A stretch of 64,000 nucleotides of DNA. It comes from Cytobacillus purgationiresistens (lineage in GTDB: Bacteria > Bacillota > Bacilli > Bacillales > Cytobacillaceae). Shown piece by piece: positions 18,077 to 26,819 of this stretch (position 1 is its first letter; each line of letters starts with the position of its first letter). The stretch lies in contig NZ_JAUSUB010000021.1 in NCBI RefSeq assembly GCF_030813235.1, forward strand, positions 32,596 to 96,595, written 5' to 3'. The notes below the pieces were generated by a model that worked only from the letters and a program-made list of their open reading frames with translations, did no database searches and was not told where the DNA came from. The position numbers and the translations under genes are program-made.

Positions 18077-19279
18077 TTATAACATTTCCCTCAATCCTGA
18101 TTGTATATCCACAAACTGCATCATCGCAAATATACTAAGACCGATAGTTACAAAGAAAGTAAGAAGAATAATTCCTAATACCATGAATGATCGGACTGCA
18201 CGAGTCCTTGCAATATAATAATCATCCCGTTCAACATACTTCTTCACTTGCAAATTCGCATAATAGATTTGATCCCACACATTCACTAACCATGAATGCA
18301 GCCAGATTAGGAAAATGAAGAACATCAGAACCTTTATCCATAGAGGCGGAATGATGACAATTGCGGCCGTACAGACTGAAATGATTTGCGTATAACTTAA
18401 CCAATAGGTATGGTTCCTAATAAAAGCTTTAATAAATAATTCAGCGAAACCATTCACAGGCGTCCTATTACGAAAAATCCGTTTTGATTTCTTCCAAAAC
18501 AATGGCTTTTTTCTATTGGATATACGAGGTTTGCCAATTTCTTGAGCCATCATGAAAATCCTATCGATATTTTTCGTCCTCTCTTCATGGTGTATGGCGA
18601 TCTCATGTTCAATTGAAGCATGAGTGAGCAATGCTTTCAAACTGAAAATAATCGATAACATAAAAGTGAGACAAGAGAGGGCAATGACAGGTATTAATAA
18701 ATTGCTTTGCCAAATTTGAAAAATAAGTATGGAATAAACACCTAGAATAAGAAAAACCAAACTTTGCAGCGCAAGCTTTTTCCAGCGGTGTTCAATTTTT
18801 CGCAAATGATATTTAATAAGCAATATAAAAGATTTTAACGAGAGCAAAAAGAGAAGAAGTAAAATGATATCTAGCCAATACAATTGATAGTGATAGAGCA
18901 GCATTGGTAGAAGCAAAAGAAATGAAATCAATAAACCGACAGCCTCATGAACAATCGTATAACCATAAGCCCATTTTTTCATATTCATAAATAGCGGTTT
19001 TTGCCTAATTAGAAAAACCTTATCCGCTTCTTCCACATAGGTTCGTAAATTCCCGGCCCAAATCATTGCATACATCAAGGAAAAAATAAGAAAAAAGGGA
19101 ATACCCTCTATCCATTTGGGTGCTTCCATCCACCAAGAATAATAATTGAAGATAGCAATCAATGCGGCTGGAAGAAGAATATATATAACAACTGTCCAAT
19201 CTGCAACGGAACGGAAAACCCGAAACTGATAATTGCTATTTTTCCTTAACCTCTTTAGAAAGATACTCCAGCTATTCAA
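18077..19279 (-). CDS. ythQ: ABC transporter permease YthQ (EcsB-like)
   Basis: A roughly 400-residue polytopic membrane protein with paired hydrophobic helices (IYILLPAALIAIF, IPFFLIFSLMYAMIW, AVGLLISFLLLLPMLLY, IILLLLFLLSLKSFI and others), of the EcsB-like ABC exporter permease type. Start assigned to a TTG (M-NSWSIFLKRLRKN) with AAGGTG 6 nt upstream; ATG two codons earlier is the alternative. This start lies inside the end of ythP (8-nt overlap), so the two are translationally coupled. The exported substrate is unknown. Confidence 0.8.
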   Translation of the reverse strand: MNSWSIFLKRLRKNSNYQFRVFRSVADWTVVIYILLPAALIAIFNYYSWWMEAPKWIEGIPFFLIFSLMYAMIWAGNLRTYVEEADKVFLIRQKPLFMNMKKWAYGYTIVHEAVGLLISFLLLLPMLLYHYQLYWLDIILLLLFLLSLKSFILLIKYHLRKIEHRWKKLALQSLVFLILGVYSILIFQIWQSNLLIPVIALSCLTFMLSIIFSLKALLTHASIEHEIAIHHEERTKNIDRIFMMAQEIGKPRISNRKKPLFWKKSKRIFRNRTPVNGFAELFIKAFIRNHTYWLSYTQIISVCTAAIVIIPPLWIKVLMFFIFLIWLHSWLVNVWDQIYYANLQVKKYVERDDYYIARTRAVRSFMVLGIILLTFFVTIGLSIFAMMQFVDIQSGLREML

Positions 19280-19985
19280 TGGCATCACCTTCTGCAATGG
19301 TATGAAAGCAATCATACAGAGAACCTTCAGGCAATTGACATTGAATTCTTATCTCAGATAAGGTACCGGCTGCTTGAAGCTCACCCTGATGAATAATTAA
19401 AAAACGGTCACACACCTTTTCTGCCGTATCCAATACGTGGGTGGACATAAGGATGGCAGCTCCCCGCTCCCTTTCAGCTTCAATGGACGTAAGGAAGAGT
19501 TTCATCGCATTCGGGTCCAGCCCAATGAAAGGCTCGTCTATGATATATACATCTGGTTCAGTAATCATCGCTAAGATCAGCATAGCTTTTTGCTGCATGC
19601 CTTTTGAATATTTGCCGGGAAATTCATGTGCATGTTCAAGCAGCTTATAACTTATTAACAATTCCTCCGCCTTTGCCTTATACGCTTGATCATCTCGATT
19701 CTCTACGGCTGCAATAAAGTCCAAGTGCTCCCATAAAGTCAGTTCGTCATAAAAAATCGGCCTTTCTGGAATATACGAATAGCTCGCTTCATTATAAAAA
19801 GAAATTTCCCCTGCTTTATGGTCAAGCAATCCTAGAATTGTTTTAATAGTTGTACTTTTACCTGCACCATTCGGACCAATTAAACCAATTAGCTCTCCCT
19901 TACTAACTGAGAAATGAATATCATGAATAACCGGTTCATCTTTTTCATAGCCTGCATTTTGAATTGCTACGTTTAATAAATTCAT
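19272..19985 (-). CDS. ythP: ABC transporter ATP-binding protein YthP (EcsA-like)
   Basis: A 237-residue ABC ATPase paired with the YthQ permease. Walker A GPNGAGKSTT, Q-loop region SYIPERPIFYDELT, signature YSKGMQQKAML (a variant LSGGQ typical of the EcsA group), Walker B DVYIIDEPFIGLD and the switch His in MSTHVLD are all present. ATG 19985 is preferred because GAGG is 8 nt upstream; a GTG three codons earlier would overlap that site. It should energise export by YthQ at the membrane. Confidence 0.88.
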   Translation of the reverse strand: MNLLNVAIQNAGYEKDEPVIHDIHFSVSKGELIGLIGPNGAGKSTTIKTILGLLDHKAGEISFYNEASYSYIPERPIFYDELTLWEHLDFIAAVENRDDQAYKAKAEELLISYKLLEHAHEFPGKYSKGMQQKAMLILAMITEPDVYIIDEPFIGLDPNAMKLFLTSIEAERERGAAILMSTHVLDTAEKVCDRFLIIHQGELQAAGTLSEIRIQCQLPEGSLYDCFHTIAEGDAIE

Positions 19986-20044
19986 TTTTTTCACCTCAAT
20001 ATGATTTACGAATAAAAAGAGAAAAGGTTTTTATTAAATAGCTA

Positions 20045-20086
20045 AAAATAAAAAAATGACTCAGAATTAAACTTTCTGAGTCATTT
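20045..20086 (-). terminator. Terminator of the osmoprotectant transporter operon
   Basis: 13-bp stem AAATGACTCAGAA / TTCTGAGTCATTT with a 7-nt loop, followed on the minus strand by TTTTTTATTTTT, 12 nt after the permease/binding-protein stop. Confidence 0.9.
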
Positions 20087-20097
20087 CATCTGTTCTA

Positions 20098-21612
20098 TTA
20101 AAGAAGTCCTTCGTTCTCCAAGTACTCTCTTGCAACCTCATCTGCACTTCTTCCTTCTACATTCACTTCATAATTCATTTGCCGCATTTCATCATCACTG
20201 ATTTTACCCGATAGCTTGTTAAGCGGTGCACCGATTTCCGGATATTGGTCAATCGTTTCCTGACGAAGCATAGGCGCACCCTGGTAAGGAGGGAACAACG
20301 TCAAGTCATCCTCTAATACCTTAAGTTGGTATTGGCGGATTTCTGAATCTGTCGAATAAGCATCAACAAGATTGATTTCTCCTTTTTCAATTGCACTATA
20401 ACGCAGCTTTGGCTCCATCGTAGTTACATCAGTAAATGTGATGCCATATAGCTTTTGTATCCCGAGATAGCCATCCTCTCGATCTGAGAATTCGAGCGTA
20501 AAACCTGGCTTTATTTTTGACTGAAGCGCTTTTAAGTCTGAAATAGCTGTTAACTGGTGCTCTTTAGCAATATCCGGTGGAACCGCTAAAGCATACGTAT
20601 TATTAAATTCCATTGGATCTAAAAGAACCATATCGAATCGCTCTTTAAGCCCGTTCTTTGCCTGTTCATAAACTTCCTCACTGCTTTTACTTTCAGCCGG
20701 CTCCTTGAGAAATTCAGATATGACCGTTCCAGTGAACTCAGGATAAAGATCGATGCTTCCCGATTGGAGCGCTTTAAAGACAAAGGGTGTTTTTCCTAGT
20801 CCAGGCTGCAATTCAACCTGCAAATCCGTGTCCTCTTCGATTAGCATCTTATACATATTAATCAATATTTCAGGCTCAGCACCTAGCTTTCCTGCAATCG
20901 TGATGTCGCTTTTTTGATTGCTAGCCATAAAAGGCACTACCATAATGATTACTGCTGCAGCAATCACTGCCCCAAACGAGAGCAATGACTTCTTGAAAGA
21001 CATTTGCTCCAGCTTCCTTAAAAGGAAATCGAACAAAATTGCTAACACAGCAGCCGGGATCGCGCCAATAACGATTAAATAAGAATCATTGCGATCAATT
21101 CCAAGTAAAATTAAATCACCCAAGCCACCTGCTCCAATTAATGCTGCAAGTGTTGCTGTTCCGATAATCAATACCATTCCAGTCCGAATTCCAGCCATAA
21201 TAACTGGAATCGCTAAAGGGAGTTCCACTTTAACCAACTGCTGAAGCTGATTCATTCCCATGGCACCGGCTGCCTCTTTTAAAGAGGGATCCACCTCTTT
21301 AATTCCTGTATATGTATTTCTAAGAATCGGCAATAGAGCATAAGCGACTAGAGCAATAATAGCTGGAACTTTTCCGATGCCTAGTAAAGGGATTAATAAG
21401 CCTAATAAAGCTAGAGAAGGTATCGTTTGTAAAACAGCTGTAACACCAATGACGCCTTCAGCTATTCTTTTTCTTCTTGTTAAAAAGATCCCAGTTGGTA
21501 TCGCAATCAACACGGCAAAAAAGAGTGAGATAAATGATATTTGAATATGCTCAATAAGCGCTTGTATGAGCTGGTCCTGTCTTTGCGAAAAAACCTCAGC
21601 TAATTTATTCAT
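20098..21612 (-). CDS. Osmoprotectant ABC permease fused to substrate-binding domain
   Basis: A 504-residue fusion. Residues about 1-205 are an inner-membrane permease (EAA-like loop GIKEVDPSLKEAAGAMGMNQLQQL). After another membrane helix (about 210-230), residues about 235-504 are a quaternary-amine-binding (OpuAC/ProX-type) domain (SDITIAGKLGAEPEILINMYKMLIE..., LYPEFTGTVISEFL). It should bind glycine betaine, choline or carnitine outside and pass it through its own channel. In B. subtilis OpuB/OpuC these are separate genes. It overlaps the ATPase gene by 8 nt and ends before a strong terminator. Confidence 0.88.
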   Translation of the reverse strand: MNKLAEVFSQRQDQLIQALIEHIQISFISLFFAVLIAIPTGIFLTRRKRIAEGVIGVTAVLQTIPSLALLGLLIPLLGIGKVPAIIALVAYALLPILRNTYTGIKEVDPSLKEAAGAMGMNQLQQLVKVELPLAIPVIMAGIRTGMVLIIGTATLAALIGAGGLGDLILLGIDRNDSYLIVIGAIPAAVLAILFDFLLRKLEQMSFKKSLLSFGAVIAAAVIIMVVPFMASNQKSDITIAGKLGAEPEILINMYKMLIEEDTDLQVELQPGLGKTPFVFKALQSGSIDLYPEFTGTVISEFLKEPAESKSSEEVYEQAKNGLKERFDMVLLDPMEFNNTYALAVPPDIAKEHQLTAISDLKALQSKIKPGFTLEFSDREDGYLGIQKLYGITFTDVTTMEPKLRYSAIEKGEINLVDAYSTDSEIRQYQLKVLEDDLTLFPPYQGAPMLRQETIDQYPEIGAPLNKLSGKISDDEMRQMNYEVNVEGRSADEVAREYLENEGLL

Positions 21613-22564
21613 GTGCCAGGCTCCTTTGCGACGACATTCTATCAGCTAAATAAGCGATCACCGTTTTTCTATCAATCATTCCTAACTCTTTTCCTTCTTC
21701 ATTAATCAGTAATGACTCGTAAATTGCCAGCTTCAGTAATAAATCTTCCAAAGAAATCGATGAAGGGATAATTTGATCTTCAGTAAAATGGCCACCTTCA
21801 GGCTTCCGCTGCAGGATTTCTATTAAATCTATGTACTCCGTTTTCTTCTTAAGGCCTATAAAGTCCTCAACAAATGTTTTTGCCGGTGATTGTATCAGCT
21901 CTTGAGGGGTGCCTACCTGTACAATCGCTCCCTCATTCATTACTGCTATTCGATCGCCAAGCTTCATCGCCTCACTAATATCGTGAGTGACAAATACAAT
22001 TGTTTTTTTAATTCGCTGTTTTAAATCGAGAAGGTCATCTTGCAATTTCTCTCTTGTAATTGGATCAAGTGCACTAAAAGGTTCGTCCATTAAAATCAGC
22101 TTTGGATCTGCAGCTAGGGCCCGCGCCACACCAATTCTCTGCTGTTGTCCGCCAGAGAGCTCCTTTGGCTTGCGCATCCTGAATTGATCGGGATCTAGCC
22201 CGACCAATTCTAACAATTCGGTCACACGCCCCTTCACTTTTTCAGACTCCCACTTCTTCAATTCTGGTACAATTGATATATTCTCTTCAATTGTCATATG
22301 TGGAAATAACGCAATTTGTTGTAACACATAGCCGATCTCATACCGAAGCTGATGGATATCATAATCATAAATATCCTTCTCATCTATCATGATGTGGCCC
22401 GTTGATGCTTCTATTAATCGGTTAATCATTTTTAATGTAGTTGTTTTACCGCATCCACTTGGTCCAATCAACACAAAGAATTCACCCTCGTTAATTGTAA
22501 AATCCAGCGAACTTACAGCCTTATGCCCCTCATATTCCTTAGATACCTTTGAAAAAGTAATCAT
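21605..22564 (-). CDS. Osmoprotectant ABC transporter ATP-binding protein
   Basis: A 319-residue ATPase of the OpuCA/ProV type. Walker [17 protein letters not shown], signature LSGGQQQRIGVARALA, Walker [13 protein letters not shown] and switch FVTHDISEAMKLGDR are intact. The C-terminal extension after FVEDFIGLKKK (about 70 residues) replaces the usual full CBS pair and looks like a single or degenerate CBS-type region. It partners the fused permease/binding protein downstream (8-nt overlap). The flavoprotein gene 21 nt upstream is probably in the same operon. Confidence 0.88.
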   Translation of the reverse strand: MITFSKVSKEYEGHKAVSSLDFTINEGEFFVLIGPSGCGKTTTLKMINRLIEASTGHIMIDEKDIYDYDIHQLRYEIGYVLQQIALFPHMTIEENISIVPELKKWESEKVKGRVTELLELVGLDPDQFRMRKPKELSGGQQQRIGVARALAADPKLILMDEPFSALDPITREKLQDDLLDLKQRIKKTIVFVTHDISEAMKLGDRIAVMNEGAIVQVGTPQELIQSPAKTFVEDFIGLKKKTEYIDLIEILQRKPEGGHFTEDQIIPSSISLEDLLLKLAIYESLLINEEGKELGMIDRKTVIAYLADRMSSQRSLAHE

Positions 22565-22585
22565 TCCTTGTCCCCTTTAATTCCA

Positions 22586-23197
22586 TTATTTTCTTTCTGC
22601 CGGTATGGGATTGCTCTTTAAAAGCTTGGCAAAGTACATGAGATTATATGCAGTCATTTTTGCATGCTCCATAGTAAACTCGTTTTCCTCACCATTCGCT
22701 TCGATAAAAGAAAAACCTGGACCTGCTTCTCCAACCCAATAAGCATCCACATTTGGCGGAATAGTAAAGCCTAAGCGATGTAAGCTATAGAGAAGATAGC
22801 TGCCTACATTTTTTGCTCCATCCTCGTTTCCAGTTACAACCGCTCCACCCACTTTGTTGTAATAAATTGATTGTCCTTTTTCATTAGTCAAGCTGCTTCC
22901 CCCATTCAGCCTTTCTATCACTAAGTTCGCTATACTGCTTTGTTCTCCTAGCCAAATGGGTGAAGCAATAAGCACAATATCTGCTGCTTTTACTTTCTCA
23001 AACAGCATCGGCCATTGATCCTGCTCATCCACTGCTTCATGAGTAATCCCAAAACCGATGGAATAATCCGCTGCTGTTATATATTCAACGTCTACGTTGT
23101 CAAAATGCTTTGTTACCTCTTTGGCAAGTGCTAATGTATTAGATGTTTCACTACTCTTCTTTAAAGTACAATTGATTACTAATGCTTTTAGTTCCAC
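22586..23197 (-). CDS. NAD(P)H-dependent FMN reductase/flavodoxin-fold protein
   Basis: A 203-residue flavodoxin-like oxidoreductase of the NADPH-dependent FMN reductase family. The N-terminal strand and phosphate loop KALVINCTLKKSSETSNT, the flavin-contact segment IVLIASPIWLGEQSSIANLVIERL and VGGAVVTGNEDGAKN are characteristic. The GTG at 23195-23197 is taken as start (AGGAG 9 nt upstream); an ATG three codons earlier overlaps that site. It is followed after 21 nt by the osmoprotectant transporter genes, an association I cannot explain functionally. Confidence 0.8.
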   Translation of the reverse strand: MELKALVINCTLKKSSETSNTLALAKEVTKHFDNVDVEYITAADYSIGFGITHEAVDEQDQWPMLFEKVKAADIVLIASPIWLGEQSSIANLVIERLNGGSSLTNEKGQSIYYNKVGGAVVTGNEDGAKNVGSYLLYSLHRLGFTIPPNVDAYWVGEAGPGFSFIEANGEENEFTMEHAKMTAYNLMYFAKLLKSNPIPAERK

Positions 23198-23446
23198 GGA
23201 TATCATCTCCTAATAAAGTTTAAGAATGCTTAACTCTTCCCTTAAATTGGACCTATAAAACATATTTAAGAAATGAAAAAACTAGCGTTATTTAGCACTA
23301 AAGTACTGATAAATATTCATGATAATATAAGTCATATTGTATGAATGCTGCACGAATAGTTCATTTAGTGTAGTATTAATTAAAAAGTACCTCCGTTCTT
23401 ATTACGGTGCTCTTTTCACATGTCGAAGATAAAAGGATGAGGTTTT

Positions 23447-23662
23447 TTGAATAATAAAATTAAATTAAGCTATATTTTTTTATTTATTTTACTTCCAGCT
23501 GTGTTTTTATTAAGTTCGTTTATTTGGAGGCTTCTAATTCATAGTCATGAGTTTCTGAATGTTGCTACCGATGCGCTGGGTATTCTGGGAATTTACTATG
23601 TACTGATCAGTGTTATCTTTATGTTTCTTAGTATTAAAAATGTGAACTTAAAAAACATTTAA
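23447..23662 (+). CDS. Small two-helix membrane protein, unknown
   Basis: A 71-residue protein with two clear membrane helices (LSYIFLFILLPAVFLLSSFI and ALGILGIYYVLISVIFMFL) and short basic tails. TTG start preceded by GGATGAGG. I do not recognise a family. A stem-loop (23673-23696) follows it, without a good T-run. It stands alone in a poorly conserved stretch between the reductase/osmoprotectant operon and a broken phzF gene. Confidence 0.5.
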   Translation: MNNKIKLSYIFLFILLPAVFLLSSFIWRLLIHSHEFLNVATDALGILGIYYVLISVIFMFLSIKNVNLKNI

Positions 23663-23672
23663 TCGTTAAAAA

Positions 23673-23696
23673 ACAGCAAGATATTTGTCTTGCTGT
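23673..23696 (+). terminator. Stem-loop after small membrane protein gene
   Basis: 9-bp stem ACAGCAAGA / TCTTGCTGT, loop of 6. No T-run follows, so termination is uncertain. Confidence 0.4.
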
Positions 23697-23823
23697 CGCT
23701 TGTCGATAAAAGTTCTCAACTTGACAATCATGCTTGGCAATCCTGTTGACACGACTTGTATTGGAAACTCACTTCTAAATATTCCGTAAAACGAAATATT
23801 TAAATGAAAAAGGGTGAATTACA

Positions 23824-23997
23824 ATGAAATTTTTCATCGTTGATGTGTTTACAGAAAGGCCATATAAAAGAAAACAATTAGCGGTATGTATTCCGGAAAA
23901 GGAAGTTGATACAGAGAGGATGCAAAAAATTGCAAAGGAAATAAACTTCTCAGAAACAACTTTTAGCCGATTCCTCATAAAGTATCACTCCCTTTAA
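23824..23997 (+). pseudogene. PhzF-family N-terminal remnant
   Basis: A 57-codon frame (ATG 23824, stop 23995) with AGGGTGA upstream. Its product starts KFFIVDVFTERPYK and continues QLAVCI and AKEINFSETTFS, which is the N-terminal signature of PhzF/YddE-type isomerases (including the catalytic Glu of NFSET). Full members have about 260-300 residues. After NFSETTFS the similarity ends and a stop follows; no continuation is visible in other frames over the next 200 nt. This looks like a 3'-truncated gene left by deletion. Confidence 0.7.
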
Positions 23998-24220
23998 AAC
24001 CTTAAAAAGTATATTAGATTATGGATATTAACTTTTTCTTGTTATATATACGAAACAGCCACCAACCTCCATTTAGATTGGCAGCCATTGCTTCTTAATG
24101 AATTTAAAGTTTTCATCAATAAGCTCTCTTATCATTTTTCTCAATCATATGATTTAACCATAGATCAAATATTTTAATAATCACACAATTAAAACCGGAA
24201 TACAACTATTACTGAGCTAG

Positions 24221-24637
24221 TTAAACCAACCCGAAAAAGTTTGTTATGTACAGTAAAACCAACAAAATTACTGAAAATGCTAATTGAACAATTGTAAAAA
24301 TAAATTCATTCCTATTTGCTGCATATTTCCACTCCATAGTGGCCCTTGCAGTCTCAGATGCAATAATAAATATAAAGAGAATAAAGTATGTTTCCAAAAA
24401 CCAAAAATCTCTCGTCATGTTAATAAAAAAACCAAGGATGATCAAAACCATCGTAGTAATTCTAATAATCCAATCAATTTTCCTATGTTGAGCATTCAGA
24501 TGGTTATATGAAAACGTTGCCTTCTTCTCCACTTTAAGCCACTTTCTCAAAACTACACTAAATGAAAACAATATAAGTCCTACCGTTACTAATATTATAA
24601 TGAACTTTAACCCGAAGATGGGTTCAACACCGTACAT
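24221..24637 (-). CDS. DUF4181-type membrane protein
   Basis: A 138-residue integral membrane protein with four predicted helices (FIIILVTVGLILFSFSVVL, WIIRITTMVLIILGFFI, FLETYFILFIFIIA, FTIVQLAFSVILLVLLYI). The middle segment HRKIDWIIR...W and ARATMEWKYAANRNEFI is the pattern of the DUF4181 family of Bacilli, often found as scattered single genes. Function unknown. Good Shine-Dalgarno (AAGGAGAG) upstream of ATG. Confidence 0.7.
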   Translation of the reverse strand: MYGVEPIFGLKFIIILVTVGLILFSFSVVLRKWLKVEKKATFSYNHLNAQHRKIDWIIRITTMVLIILGFFINMTRDFWFLETYFILFIFIIASETARATMEWKYAANRNEFIFTIVQLAFSVILLVLLYITNFFGLV

Positions 24638-24866
24638 AAGTAACTCTCCTTTTTCCTAATCCTTTAATAGTTGTTGAGGATAAGCTCTTAGGAAAATAAT
24701 ACACCTTTTATACTCTTTCAATAGAAAAAAGTTCCATCTTCTTAACTTTCCATTCATCCGTTAGACGCTATTTAATCATCAAAATGGTAGCATTTTAAAA
24801 AATAAAGTAAGGCCTGAACCTTGGTAAATCCAGGCTGAATTAGATAAACCATCTAAAAATAAGTGG

Positions 24867-26144
24867 TTATTGTTGTTCAATTAGTTTAATAAATTCTTTA
24901 CTGTCATACTCTATCGCATAATCATAAATAGACATACCATCTGCATCTTCCATAGTTGGATCTGCTCCATAGCTTAGTAGCAATTCTGCCATTTCTATAT
25001 CCTCATTTAAGAGAGTAATCAGCAGAGGATAAGTATCATACAAGTCGGGAAGATTAGGGTCAGCTCCATGTTCGAGCAGCAGCACTGCTGTTTCGTTGCT
25101 ACTACTGTGGAGCGCCCATTGCAATGCAGTTGTCCCATCCGCATCCTGTGCTTCTATTTCGGCACCTTCAGCAATCAGTTCTTCAGCCAATCCCACATCA
25201 TCCATCGCGGCCGCATTCATGAGTGCAGTCGTTTCTTCAACACCTAAAGCCATTTCTGCCATGAAGTTTGACTTTTCAAAGACCTTCATTCCAAGCCAAA
25301 GACCAATTGATAGAATCACCCCAGCAGTGAATATGCCAACTAAACTGAACCAGACATTGCGCTTTGATTCCTTTAATTCAACAGTCGAATCAGCAGAGAA
25401 AAACATAGATAATTCGTAAATGCGCTTTGGCAAGTGAGGGTGAGTAGAAAGCTTCTCATTTAACCACACAAAAAAGCCGCTTTCCGTTTCCAGCTGTTCC
25501 ATATAAACCTGTTGATTGACCTTTGGATAAAGCTCTTTTCCGATTGCGAGCATCGTTAATGCATTTTTTGCGGCATCAAATGAATTCACATAATACGCTG
25601 CGAAGCGATCACATGTATATTCACATGCTCGTAAATAAGCATTCCCTACAAAAGGAACCCACATAGCAGGCAAAAGGAACATGCTTATGAGGACATGCTT
25701 TCTATGTAAATGAGCAAATTCGTGAGCAAGGACAAACAGAACCTCTTTTTCGGCGTTTTTCTTCTCTATCAAGTCAAAAATACCTGAATATAATACAACC
25801 ATATCTTTCTTAAAAAATCTCGTTGCAAATGCATTTAGCATTCCTTCTGACTCGATGACATAAATATCCGGCATTTTATCTAAATTCATGTCGGTTGCTA
25901 TCGATTTCGCTTGATGATAAAGCTCAGGAAACTGTCTCTCATTAATTTTCACACCATTTCGGCGTATACCACCCATCGCTATACCATGAAGTAAGACAGA
26001 TAATCCAAGAAGGACTAAAACGACTGCAATACCAATTATTGAAAAAACCAAAAACAGATAAATTAAAATGCTAAATAATAGAATAAGTGCAAAATAAATC
26101 TGTTCCTTTCTGGTGACTAATTGTGTTTGTGTATAATTTTCCAT
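24867..26144 (-). CDS. M48 metallopeptidase with C-terminal ankyrin repeats
   Basis: A 425-residue protein combining two modules. Residues about 20-60 are membrane helices. Residues about 70-260 are an M48 (HtpX/Ste24-like) zinc protease with HEFAHLHRKH (HExxH, about residue 142) and the third ligand Glu in ACEYTCDRFAAYY. A further helix (about 270-288) is followed by three to four ankyrin repeats (LMNAAAMDDVGLAEELIAEG, ADGTTALQWALHSS..AVLLLEHGADPN, LLSYGADPTMEDADG). The ankyrins would sit at the membrane and may recruit substrates or partners. The active site is intact. No operon partner is seen. Confidence 0.85.
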   Translation of the reverse strand: MENYTQTQLVTRKEQIYFALILLFSILIYLFLVFSIIGIAVVLVLLGLSVLLHGIAMGGIRRNGVKINERQFPELYHQAKSIATDMNLDKMPDIYVIESEGMLNAFATRFFKKDMVVLYSGIFDLIEKKNAEKEVLFVLAHEFAHLHRKHVLISMFLLPAMWVPFVGNAYLRACEYTCDRFAAYYVNSFDAAKNALTMLAIGKELYPKVNQQVYMEQLETESGFFVWLNEKLSTHPHLPKRIYELSMFFSADSTVELKESKRNVWFSLVGIFTAGVILSIGLWLGMKVFEKSNFMAEMALGVEETTALMNAAAMDDVGLAEELIAEGAEIEAQDADGTTALQWALHSSSNETAVLLLEHGADPNLPDLYDTYPLLITLLNEDIEMAELLLSYGADPTMEDADGMSIYDYAIEYDSKEFIKLIEQQ

Positions 26145-26547
26145 ATTTCACTTTTCCTTTCAATATTTTACATACAGGTTGTATTATAAAAGAAATTGGG
26201 ATAACTGGATAGGAATTTTTTTAAAAGAGATATTTTTTGAATTTTCCAAACATAAAACAAACCCAACCAACCATATAATAATTAGTGTAAGGTAATGGGA
26301 GGTGGGACATAATAAGCAGGAAACAGAGAAAATTTCTGTAAATTAAGTCATGCGGCTAGAAATTATCTGAAAATAAGGTTACAATAAATTAAGTGGTATG
26401 ACATCCCTGAAAATCTTCTGTTCAATCAGAAAAGGAGTTGTCTGAGGAAAAGAAAACTACATATGCTTGAAGGGCATGTTTCTTCAATGAAGCTGTCGGT
26501 TGCAGGGTAATTGCCATGGGTTTGAAAAATGGATAGGGAGTGGTTTT
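26145..26547. other. Intergenic region before ytzE
   Basis: About 400 AT-rich nt between divergent genes. A TATAAT-like hexamer lies on the minus strand near 26181-26186, upstream of the protease gene, but without a clear -35. No open frame with a ribosome site and recognisable product was found. Confidence 0.4.
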
Positions 26548-26769
26548 TTGAAACCTTCGACTAACCGGATGTTAAACCGTATCAAATCCGTTTATATGTT
26601 TATTAGTAAAAACGGAACTGTAACAACTCAGGAGCTTGTAGAGGAATTTGGTATTACTCCTCGAACGATACAACGAGATTTAAATGTCCTGGCCTATAAT
26701 GAGTTAGTCCAAAGTCCAAGTCGTGGAAAATGGACGATTACACAAAAGAAAGTAAAGATATCATCATGA
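26548..26769 (+). CDS. ytzE: DeoR-type HTH protein YtzE
   Basis: A 73-residue protein that is essentially only the DeoR-family winged helix-turn-helix (NGTVTTQELVEEFGITPRTI, then QRDLNVLAYNELVQSPSRGKW), matching B. subtilis YtzE in length and sequence. There is no effector domain, so it is a DNA-binding protein of unknown targets. TTG 26548 is the start, with GGGAGTGG upstream; the longer frame from 26500 lacks a site. It converges on the RsuA-type gene. Confidence 0.85.
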   Translation: MKPSTNRMLNRIKSVYMFISKNGTVTTQELVEEFGITPRTIQRDLNVLAYNELVQSPSRGKWTITQKKVKISS

Positions 26770-26786
26770 AAGTGAGATAGTTATAA

Positions 26787-26813
26787 AAAGCTCCAGCAAT
26801 TAGCTGGAGCTTT
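26787..26813. terminator. Bidirectional terminator ytzE / rsuA-like
   Basis: 11-bp stem AAAGCTCCAGC / GCTGGAGCTTT around a 5-nt loop, between converging genes. Confidence 0.88.
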
Positions 26814-26819
26814 CTTTTA

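Noticed and set aside
23385..23420. Possible terminator before the small membrane protein
   Set aside because: The stem (AGTACC...CGGTGCT) is too imperfect and short to support a call.
23775..23978. 67-codon minus-strand frame
   Set aside because: It is the antisense shadow of the phzF remnant, which has the better ribosome site and clear family similarity.
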